Part shown: positions 45,887 through 55,714 of the stretch, one piece after another
Layout: each line of letters starts with the position of its first letter
Numbering within the stretch: the first letter of the stretch is position 1
Assembly (NCBI RefSeq): GCF_949628215.1
Contig: NC_134311.1
Span: forward strand, 11,656,582-11,720,581
Direction: 5' to 3'
DNA: 64,000 bases
Source of the DNA: Phalacrocorax aristotelis
Taxonomy: Eukaryota; Chordata; Aves; Suliformes; Phalacrocoracidae
Made by a program: the position numbers and the translations under genes
The notes under the pieces: generated by a model
The model's input: the letters and a program-made list of their open reading frames with translations, nothing else
Told to the model about the DNA's origin: nothing
Database searches by the model: none

Positions 45887-47027
45887 CATAGAATTATAGA
45901 ATGTCTCAAGTTGGAAAGGACCCATAAGGATCATCAAGTCCAACACCCTGCTCCTTGCAGGTCTGCCTAAAACTAAACCATATGACTAAGAGCATCACCC
46001 AGGTACTCCTTGAACTCTGGACTACTTCCCTGGGGAGCCTGTTCCAGTGACCGAGCAGCCTCTTAGTGAACAAGCTTTTTCTAATGTCCAGTCTAAATTT
46101 CCCCTGACACAGCTTCATTCCATCTGCTTGTGTTCCGTAGCTGGTCATCAGAGAGAGGAGATCAGCACCTCCCCCTCTGCTGTCCCCCTTCAGGAAGTTG
46201 CAGACTGTGATGAGGGCACCCCTCAGCCTTCTCTTCGCCAGCTGAGCCCTGGGAACCCCACTCTTGACTAGCTCCCAGCCTGACGTAACCCCATTTACTA
46301 CAACACTTTGATCCTAACCTGACAGCCAATTGCTAACACAATATGTTGTGGGCTTGTCCAGCTGTGTGCCAGGCAGGTTATACAGAAAAGTACTGTGAGA
46401 GGCAGTATTGAAAGCTTTGCTAAAATCCAAAACCAGCACATCCACTGGCTTCCCTTGATCAACTAGATGGGTAACATTGTCATAAAAGCAAATTAAGCTG
46501 GTTAAGCAGGACTTTCACCTTGTGAACCTGTGCTGGCTGTGCCCAATGACTGCATTGTCTCTCAGGTGTTTTCAATAACTCCTAGAATAACCTTCTCCAT
46601 AATTTTACCAGGCACCGAAGTGTGACTTACAGGCCTGTAATTACCAGGGTCTTCCTTCTTACTCTTCTTGAAAATTGGGACATTTGCCAGCTTCCAGTTG
46701 ACTGGGACCCCTCTCCAGACTCTCAAGACCATTGAAAAATAATGAAGAGAGCTACCACAATGACATCGGCCAGCTCTTTCAGTACCCTGGGAAGAATTCC
46801 ATTGGGCCCCATAGACCTATGTACATCCAGCTGGAGCATCAAGTCTTTAACAAGTTCAGAGTTGGCTGGAAGTTTATCATCCCTGCAGTCATGGTCCTCC
46901 AACACAGGGCTCTGGGCATACCAGGGCCCATCATTGGTGTTGAAGACAGAGGCAAAGAAGGCATTAGACAACTCCTTTTTGTCTACGTCCCTATTTGTGA
47001 GGTCACCAACTACATCAAGTAATAGAC

Positions 47028-47640
47028 TGCGCTGGTTTTGGCTGAGAAAGGGTTAATTCTCGTCACTGTGGCACCTGCAGTAGTCGGGGACCTTTCCAGC
47101 TTCCCACGCTCTGCCACGTGGGCAGGAGGCCGGGAGGGGCGGGGCCACAGCCAAGGCAGCTGACCCCGACTGGCCAACGGGATGTTCATTCCATGCCATG
47201 TGACGCCATGACCAGCGCATTAACGGGGGCAGTTGGCTCATGTGGGTGGTTGCAGCTCAGGGACTGGTGGCATTGGGTCAGTGGGCGGTGAGCGGCTGCG
47301 TCACGTGCGGTTGGTTTTGGGTGTTCATTCCCCCTTTCCCCAGCCCCTGCCCTGGGTTTTGCGCCTCTCATTGTTTTCCTTTCCATTGAATTTTTGTTGT
47401 TGTTTTATTTTAATTATTAAACTGTTCTTATCTCAACCCATGAGCGTTACCCTTCTGATTCTCTTTCCCGTCCCACTGGTGCAGAAGTGAGCGAGTGGCT
47501 GTGTGAGGCTGAGTTGCCGGCTAAACTACAACATTTTTTTGGCACCCAACGTGGGGCTCGAGGGTTTGAGATAATAAGAGCTGCTGGTCACAACACCATG
47601 TTCTCGTTTTTGCAGTTTGTGTTAAAGATTGTGTTGGTTT
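47028..47640 (+). mobile_element. ERV fragment: 5' LTR, primer-binding site and short leader
   Basis: A class II-like endogenous retrovirus remnant inside an antisense CR1. The LTR (47028-47533) begins TGCGCTGGTTTTGGCTGAG and ends CTAAACTACAACA. Six T's and a primer-binding site follow, then about 80 bp of leader. No gag, pol or env is present and there is no second LTR. The LTR keeps many CpGs (for example CATTAACGGGGG and CTGCGTCACGTGCGG), suggesting a younger age than the 21.6-kb LTR. It shares its ends and the CCATGCCATGTGACG motif with that LTR, and its 3' half with the fragment at 62789-63052. Confidence 0.88.
47540..47557 (+). other. Retroviral primer-binding site, tRNA-Lys type
   Basis: TGGCACCCAACGTGGGGC lies seven bases after the LTR end. 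It differs at one base from the lysine tRNA-1,2 primer-binding site used by several betaretrovirus-like elements. This is what shows that the preceding segment is a 5' LTR and fixes its orientation. Confidence 0.88.
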
Positions 47641-48760
47641 TTTTAGTATGTTGTGTTCTGCTTTCCCCTTCATCCTTACTCAGAGGCTCTCAACCATATC
47701 ATCACCAACTTAAACACCACACAAACTAACCCCTCCTTTACATACCAGGCTACCTGGCCACTTTGCATGCCCTGCTTGTCCTTACTGAAGAACCTATAAT
47801 GGTCCATCACAGCACACCAGTCACAGGACCCATCCCACCAGATTTCACTTACGCCAATGATGTCATAGCTCTGGTACTGGGCCAAAGATTCTAGATTCTC
47901 TTGCTTATTCTTGGTGCTCTGCACTTTAATATAAAGACATCTCATATGTACTCCAGTGTACTCAGCACATTGTGGAGCTGACTAAAAACCTCCCTCGCAC
48001 ACTGTCCCTCAAACATTGGCATGCTATCCCCAAGCTTATCCCTAACAAGCCTGGTTTTATCTGTTTCCCCCATCAAATCTAGTTTAAAGGTCTTTCAATG
48101 AGCCCTGCTAAGTCCTGTGTAAAGATCCTTTTCCTCCTTTGAGACAGGTGTACCCTGTCTGTCAACAACACACCTGGTGTCATGTAGACTGTCCCATAAT
48201 CAAAAAACCTCAAAATTCTGGTGACACCAATTTCAGAGCCAGATATTGATCAGCTGGGTCTTCCTGGGTTTTCCCCCTCCTCATTATTTCCTGCAACTGG
48301 AAGGATAGAGAAGAATACTACTTGTACCCCTGATCCCTTGACTAGTCATCCCAAGGCCCTGAAGTCTCTCTTAATTGCCATTGGACTTCTTATTGCAACT
48401 TCATCACTGCCTATACGAAAAATCAATAATGGATAATAATCGGAGGGCTGTACCAGGGTAGGAAGTCTTCTTGTAGCATCATTAACCCAGGCCCCAGCAA
48501 GGCAGCAGGCTACCATAAGAAGTGGGTCAGGCCTTGCCATTTGGCAACTTGTAAATTCAAACTGCAGATGAAGAAGTGATAACACAAGCAACTGTAACAG
48601 TCTTTCTTAACTTATATCTTCCTGGATATTTCTTACTCACTGGGACTACTAGCAAGGTGTGAAGGCTGCTATCTTGAGGGAGGCCACTGTTCTTTCCTGC
48701 ATGCAATGAGGCAACAGGGGACACCACTAAAGATGCTTTCTTCATGTTACTCCTCCATCT

Positions 48761-49307
48761 TCTCCTTCATTTGTTTTCTTAAAGAGCCAGGTTAATCTTT
48801 TCAGATATAAGCACAAGAGAAATCTCTTAAGATTAAGTAACAATCTGTGCCACAAATATCACGTGCATCTACACATGCATGGGGGGAATTATAGTCCTTT
48901 TGTTTAGAGATCACTGATAACCAAACGTGACTTATGGACATTAGTTAATTTCATCATTGGAAGATAACATGATGCTATCAATATATTTGGTTGTTTCCAT
49001 GGAGACGAATGGATTCTAGCAAAACAATCCCAGTCAGGAGCTCAATAAAAATTGCATGAGATCTTCAGATAGGTATGAAATTGTCACAGGTCAATACAAT
49101 TTAATTTGCAAGGTCACTAACACATTTCCCACTTTCTGTATTATTAGACATAATAATAGGCTCATTATAATTCTTCCTTAACATCTATTTAAAAATCACA
49201 ACTCTACAATACTCATTAGCTTTTATTGCTTCAGTGTCTTTGGTTCTGAAGATCTGGTACAACTTTGTTTTGGATTGTTTTGGTGGTTGTTTCCTTGTGA
49301 CAGGAAA
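48761..49307. other. AT-rich non-coding spacer
   Basis: About 550 bp between the CR1 and the pyrimidine tract. No element recognised. Confidence 0.5.
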
Positions 49308-49680
49308 CTTCCTTCCTTTCCTTCCTCCCTTTTTCCTTCCTCCCTTTTTCCTTTCTCCCTTTTCCCCTCCTCCTTCCCTTCCCTTCCCTTCCCTTCCCTT
49401 CCCTTCCCTTCCCTTCCCTTCCCTTCCCTTCCCTTCCCTTCCCTTCCCTTCCCTTCCCTTCCCTTCCCTTCCCTTCCCTTCCCTTCCCTTCCCTTCCCTT
49501 CCCTTCCCTTCCCTTCCCCTTCCCTTCCCTTCCCTTCCCCTTCCCCTTCCCTTCCCTTCCCCTTCCCCTTCCCCTTCCCTTCTTTTTCCCTTCCCTTCCC
49601 TTCCCTTCCCTTCCCTTCCCTTCCCTTCCCTTCCCTTCCCTTCCCTTCCCTTCCCTTCCCCTTCTTCCCCTTCCCCTTCC
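49308..49680 (+). repeat. 373-nt uninterrupted homopyrimidine tract (TTCCC-type satellite)
   Basis: Every base from 49308 to 49680 on the plus strand is C or T. The centre is a long TTCCC pentamer array, with TTCCCC hexamers in its distal part and CTTTTTCC units at the start. Long Pro/Leu/Ser and Gly/Arg/Lys ORFs on both strands (up to 251 codons) are artefacts. The mirror symmetry of the unit favours intramolecular triplex (H-DNA) on the opposite purine strand. Confidence 0.97.
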
Positions 49681-50049
49681 ACTGGCCTCCACTGGTTTAG
49701 CCTTTTATACCATTGTTTTTGGAACCGTTTTACATACTCATGCCTCCCATTCTGCGATGGGGACACATGCCCAGTACAATCATTAGAGGGTCTAGAGGGT
49801 CCAAGACCCCCATGTGTGGTCAGTTGACCCTGGGCCCAGGTGCATGTGCAGAGGACTAGGGCCATGTGCTCTGAAGCAACAGGATCCATATGTGTTCCTG
49901 TTAAGTAGAGCTTCTGTGCTGATGAGGTTTCAGTTCTCAAACTGTCCTGGCTGCCATGGTGATGAGGTTTTGGTAGTTAAACTGTCCTGCCAACAATGTT
50001 GAGACAAGTTTCTAGTCCTTTAGAATCGTACAAGACATCCTCAGGTCCT

Positions 50050-50070
50050 GGGGGGTGGGGGGTGGGTGGG
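50050..50070 (+). other. G-quadruplex motif
   Basis: Four G-tracts (G6, G6, G3, G3) separated by single T's. Single-base loops are the pattern expected to be most stable. It directly precedes the purine tract at 50068-50171. Confidence 0.85.
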
Positions 50071-50171
50071 AGGGAAGGGAAAGGGGAAGGGAGAAGGGGA
50101 AAGGGAGAAGGGGGAAAGGAGAAGGGGGAAGGGGAAAGGGGGAAGGGGGAAGGGGGAAGGGGGAAGAAGAA
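50068..50171 (+). repeat. 104-nt uninterrupted homopurine tract
   Basis: GGGGAA/GGGAGAA-type purine repeat on the plus strand with no pyrimidine from 50068 to 50171. It is approximately complementary in register to the pyrimidine tract 390 bp upstream, so the two could pair in single-stranded DNA. Confidence 0.95.
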
Positions 50172-50510
50172 CATTCTCCCACAAGACTTGAAGATACATC
50201 AGACTGATGGGATGCCACAGATCCGTAGTGGTAGCTATCACAAGTCTCTCTCTACCCCTTTCTCACTCTTCTCTCTCTTTTTCTCTTGCATACTTGTTGT
50301 TGGCCAAATAAAGTGACTTGGCATTTGACTCCATTTTGAGTCTTAATTCTGTTTCAAAGAATGTAAATTAAACCTAGTCACAATAAAATATTTGAATTAA
50401 TCAGAAGTTAAACCCAGCTGCCCCCAACCGCCCAGTGCTACCTGAGGTTGGATGGAAAGCAAGGGGTTTTAACCCTGCCAAATTGTTCAACCCAACAGTG
50501 GATCGTGACA

Positions 50511-53500
50511 ACAGTCCAGACCTGTTCTATTTCACATTTGTTTAAAACCTAAAGGGGACTCAGAAAAATCCAGTGGAGGGATGAAAGACATAACACTCCC
50601 CTATACATGCTATTAAACTCACATATTGCAAGCTTTATTTTTTATTGCATCGGTCTCCACTTAGGAATAATTTAAAATGGACATTTTCTGTTATTTTTAT
50701 GATAACCTCAGCAAACTGTTCACATTCCCAAATTTATTGCTAAAGATGTTAAATAAAGTTAAATAACTGGAGGTTTATAATCAACCGGGGAGAAAAGATG
50801 CACTTGATAATAATGTTAAATGGTTCTAATGTGACCATTTTCTTCCATAATGCCTCATTCATCCCATTTTGGTAATACAGTAAACAAGCTGCTCTAATAA
50901 ACAGGGAAAAATAAAATGTCATCAATTTAACAGTGAGCAGCTGCCGCTAGGCTTTATATGACCAAAAAAGAGAAAGTTTTAAAATTCCAGGGTCTGTAAA
51001 CATCTGATGGGCTCATCTTAGAGAGTCTTACTGCCTCCAAGAGAAGGGGAGAGTTTGGTTTCTTGGTGGGAGTTGAGAGCTATTCCCCATCTGGCCTCAT
51101 GATACTGTGCAGGTGCACACCAAGTCCTGCTCTGTCATGGGGACCTGGCTTTCGTTAGCTGAGATGGGGTAGGTGAGTCTTCCACCAATGCTAAGTCAGC
51201 TTTTTAACGGAGGGGCTGGTGCCCAGATAGAGAAGTTCCATATTGACAGACAGCAGGTAATGAGTTTTATTGTTACTTTGATACATTTGTTGTGAAAGGC
51301 TGAAAATTGACCTGTACTTCAGATTTTATCTCATTATGCTTTATGTTACAGTGGCTGCATGTAGCTGTGACAAGGTCATGAGTGAGACAGTCAGTGAGAA
51401 AATGTAATGCCTTTTATTACAAATATTAACATAGCTAGAAAAACATTAGACAGAAGAAGAAAACAAAAAAAAAAAGAAGAAAGCATCCCAAAAAACTCTG
51501 ATGATAAATACTATCTGAGAACAATTCCAATTTCTACTCTATTTTGCTTTGAATATTTCTGGGGTTTTTTTTTGTATGTAGATGAAGGTTCTATACTCCC
51601 AAGGCTGGCCTATGTTTTTTTAATGCACAGTTCATGGGCTAATAGGAAAAGCACTAGGATTACATCTCAGACAGAAATGGTTACTGCACAACATTGTCTA
51701 CAAAATAGCAGCTAGCAGAGAACTTTTGAGGTTGAACAACATGCATATTGGATGTAGATATTTGTCTTTGAACTGTTTGCTACAGCCAGAATGAAATACA
51801 GCTGTATATTGCATACACATCTGTTAAGAACTGGAGGAGCCAGACAAGTCTTTGCAAAAAAAAACCAAAACCAAACCAAACCAAAAAATACCTTCAGGAA
51901 GAGTAAGAATATAGATCACTATAAAAAATGCACCTGAACAGGGGAGAAGGTATGACATTTTATGCAGTCAGGCAGCCTTATAATTTTTTTCTAGGGTTTC
52001 CTAAGAATAAGTCTTCCTTGAAAAACAGCCTGGCACTGTGTTACAGTTTGTGAATGTTGGCTTTAGCCTGCCCCAGAGAGGGAGATCTTGATCACCATTA
52101 CCTGGCTTGAAGTGACTAGGTTAATACTACCTGCACTAGTATGTCTTACTGTCAGTAAGACATTTGGGAGGGGAAAACAGGGGAGAACACACGCTGGTGA
52201 CAGCCGGTAGTGGCCCATCAGCATATGTACCTCATAGGACATAAATCTCAGATATCTTATGATTTAAATCTCTATCCACCCACTTAGAAAGACAAAACCA
52301 AAAACCTACACTTGCAGATGGTAAATCACTGAGTGCTGTGGTTCTGCACCCAGTTTCCTTGCAACAGCTCTGCTTATCAAAGCCTCTGAGAAATGGTGGC
52401 AAGTAACTTTGTCTGGAAGCAGTAGGATGAACTACCCTTTACAATCACTTACATCCATGTGCAACCATGACTGCACTGACAGAGCCACCAGGGTTACTAC
52501 TGAATTAAAGCAGAATAATCAAGAGCAGGATGTGGCCTGCTATGTTTGAATGGCCATTTCAGGGACAGTGAGGGTAATGATTTGTAAATGAAGAAAAATA
52601 TTCTTTTAGGTCAGACAGTGATGAGGCAGAGAAAATGGAACTTTGTGAACACAGCAACACAAACACAAACGTATAGGCTGAATACAGAGACCAGCAAAAA
52701 ATTGTCTTTTAAAATCTTTGAGCTTGGACTCTCATGTATCGAATAATATTGATGAAACAATTACTATAGAGAAGTAATTTCTTAGCTGTAAATTATGACT
52801 GCCTTTGGATTAAATATAAAAACAAAATAGAAGAAAGCAGTGTCTCCTTTTCGTTGGCAGAAATACTAAGCCATGTTTTGATTCTATTTACCTATCTACA
52901 AATATCAAATAAGACTGTGACATCCTTATTTATCCTCATCAATCTGATGTTGGAAGCAGATGCAAACTAGTTCAAGAGTTATTAAATCATCATTCATGAT
53001 TCTTCTAATTAAATTATAAAATCTGTCTCTCATCCTGTCATCTCTTCTACCAGCAGACCATTGTTTGTATTATCTACACAAAATGTGGGATCACAGCTGA
53101 AGCCCAAACAGCTTCAAAAACCACTTTGACATTTTTGTGTTGATGAAATAACTGAATGTAAAGATTAAGTAATTTTCCATAACTTGGCTAATATTTTTAT
53201 TCTATATCTGTAAAAAATATCACTTCCTTTTGTAATATTTTCTGAATCTGAAAGAATAATTAGAGAATTTCTGGTTTAGAACTCTTTTTTACACTTTTTG
53301 CTAGGCAAAGAAGAACCATAACCAAAAGGGTTTTTACCCATCAGTATATGTAATAGCTGTGGTTTAGAGATGAACAATGGTTCTCTATTGCTTTTTTTTG
53401 TTTTACCTGAGCAGAATGAAAATGACACTAAATGATTTTTTTTTTGACAGTGGGTAGAGGGATTAATTATAGTTCTTCACTTTAAAGCAGCTGTGTTAGT

Positions 53501-55668
53501 ATCATGCATGCTAAATAAGTTTACAGTTGTGTGATATCATAATTGGAATTTAGTAAGCTTTGAACTACCCACGCTTGAATTGAGTTCTGTGAGCCTCGAG
53601 CAAAGCTTTTGACAGCTCAAATGCTATAATGGAAAACCGTGAGAGAATTACAATATTTAGAGTCCCCTAGGTCCCCTTCCTCTCTCCCTCTGACACTATC
53701 CGTTATCTCCAACAGCATCTGTCAAAGCTGCGGTGTGGGTCACACTATTGTGTCCTGCAAACACTTCTTTGTTTGTCTTTCACAATCATTTAAAAGTCTA
53801 CCATGCTAGCTAGAAATACTCAGAAGCCTAAAATCAACATGTTGCAACCAACCAGTGTACCACAGCGGATGTTTGGTTGATGAAAAGCATGGTGTTCTAC
53901 ACAGTGCGGCTGCTGAAAAAGGCTGATAATAAACACAAAGGCTGATGAGGGCTGGGATGTTTGCTTTTTTTTCCTTTACCCCAGGCTACGTCTTTGCAGT
54001 AAATGTTATGCAAGGAAATACTCGAGCTGGAGTCACTCTTTTGAACAAGACCTGCATGGAGACAACAGTTTTTACCCCATCTAAGTTCTCTGCTCCTCTT
54101 TCAAATCTGTAGTTTTCAGTAAGTCAACAAAAATATTTTTATTTTATTAAAAGGAATTGTAATTAAAGAAACCTAGAAATGATTAACACCTCACCGATGT
54201 GTATCTCATGCAACCCTCTGGCAGACCGAATCGGTGCTGCACTTGCGGTTTTGGGTTTCTTTCAGTTTGCATCTTTAAGGAAGGAATGAAAGATAAAAGT
54301 AATTGAATATTTTTCTTTCGGAAGACTTTTAGAAATAAAATTTCATAGATTGAGATATCAGGCAGATAACATCCAACAACAGGACAGTGAGAGAAACAAG
54401 TGAAGACATGAACTTGTACAATTATTTACTGGAACCGAGTGACCTCAGGAACTTTCACACCATATTATCTGAACAAGGAGACAAAAATAGTTGAATTCCC
54501 AAGTGTTTTAGTGAAGCAGGAATTTCCTAAATGTGTGATTTCAAAACACACCTAAAATTCAATAACACTGAAACATAGCAACACTTAAGAAAGTCAAATG
54601 TTCCTTATTTCTTTACTGAACTGACAGTTCTTCACTGATGAAAAATCAATTAGATTAGTATTCATTGTCGCATTCTTTTTCTTCCTCTTATTTTCAGTGT
54701 TACTAATATATTTTCTCTACTGCCCATTTATAAAGATGCTCAGTTATACAGACCTCCCATTTCTCCAAAAATGGTCTTACCTGCATATTCACATACAGAA
54801 GCATATAGAAATTACTTTTTAATAATATCCCTATTATTGCTGGACAGTCACTGTCTGGTTTACCCAAACATACAATTCCCACATTTCTTTACAGACTTCA
54901 GTCAGAAAGAAGCCTGCATTGTGGGTAGAGGCAGGCAGTCTTTCAAAGACTCTGGAAATTACCACATAATTAATACCTCGAATTTTTGTTAAGGTTATTG
55001 ACATTTTGAAATATGCCAATAAAGTCTCATTAACCTAAAATTAGTGTAGATTTAAATATTATGATTTGCCTTGTGGAAACTCTTTTTAAATTTCAGCAAC
55101 AAATATTGTCCAACAGGAAATCCAAGAACTCAATTATTTGCTTGATAGAATATTTGACTTTAAATAAATCTAGTGTTACTTCATAAGCATCCACTGCATG
55201 GGAGACGTATTTTCATATCCCAGGCACTCAGCTGAAACCTTAACAAGTTTAGCTAGATTAGCAATAGTTTGACAGTATTTAGTGAACTCTTTTCCTTTTG
55301 AGTGTGAATGAATGGAAGGTGGCTTGCAGGGAAATTTAAGGGAGCCTTTATTTATGTGTTTAGTATTTTAAGAAGTTCACAGGTTATTAGAAAACAGAAG
55401 TCCTGCTGTATTTGAACAAGCTGCAAATACTTAATTTCAATTCAGCCAAAATTCAGCTGAATTCCCCTAGTGTGATTCACTTCTTCCTGGAAGCAGGAAC
55501 TCAGATAGTTATTTTCTTCAAATGTCAGCAACTCTCTTACTGTACAATATTTTACATGCTGAAACATAACTTTCATTTACTGGATTTGCAAAGGAAATTG
55601 GCAGCTAATAATTGTATCGTGGGCAAAGTAGTCCCAGGAACTTCCACTACAGGGTATTACGCAATTAT
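50511..55668. other. AT-rich DNA without recognised transposons
   Basis: About 5.2 kb with no CR1, LTR or SINE signature, in contrast to the cluster just upstream. A CCAAA low-complexity run is at 51863-51886. AT-rich homeodomain-like words (TAATTA, ATAAA) are frequent but not more than composition would give. No coding region is supported. Conserved non-coding elements could lie here but cannot be judged from one sequence. Confidence 0.45.
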
Positions 55669-55714
55669 AACTCTTCCTTACATAAGGAAGTGTGTAAAAC
55701 TCTTCCTTACATAA
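55669..55714. repeat. 17-bp direct repeat with embedded palindrome
   Basis: AACTCTTCCTTACATAA occurs exactly at 55669-55685 and 55698-55714. Between them the first unit forms a palindrome CTTCCTTA-CA-TAAGGAAG (55673-55690). Purpose unknown; a local duplication is likely. Confidence 0.85.

Larger units (their letters stand above)
45887..48760 (-). mobile_element. CR1 LINE, antisense, internally deleted and split by an ERV fragment
   Basis: From low to high coordinates: the CR1 3' end (AGCATAGAATTATAGAATG, 45887), the C-terminal part of ORF2, a deletion of the RT motif C/thumb region at about 46255, RT palm and fingers (46400-47016), then an ERV LTR and leader (47028-47640), then the endonuclease N-terminus (ITETWWD-like VSEIWWDGS, minus 47676-47945) and ORF1 esterase remains (WVNDATRRLPTL..YYPLLIFRIGSDE, minus 48346-48591) with upstream ORF1 to about 48760. 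The endonuclease C-terminal half is missing at the ERV site. Many stops; a dead copy. Confidence 0.88.
49681..50510 (+). mobile_element. LTR-like segment with polyadenylation signal, unclassified
   Basis: After the pyrimidine tract comes a moderately GC-rich block ending CCCAACAGTGGATCGTGACA at 50510. A polyadenylation signal in GGCCAAATAAAGTGACTTGGC (about 50303-50323) is followed by about 190 bp with a U5-like character. A pyrimidine-rich start-site-like CTCTCTCTACCCC precedes it. This looks like an R-U5 arrangement of an LTR. I cannot find a convincing TG start, target-site duplication or a recognised primer-binding site. It could also be unique DNA. Confidence 0.35.

Noticed and set aside
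49185..49940. ORFs up to 251 codons rich in Gly/Lys/Arg or Pro/Leu/Ser
   Set aside because: They are translations of the TTCCC satellite in several frames on both strands; the absence of stops is a property of the repeat.
50498..50515. TGGATCGTGACAACAG as a retroviral primer-binding site
   Set aside because: It follows a CA end at a suitable distance but matches no tRNA 3' end that I know; kept only as a note for the LTR-like segment.
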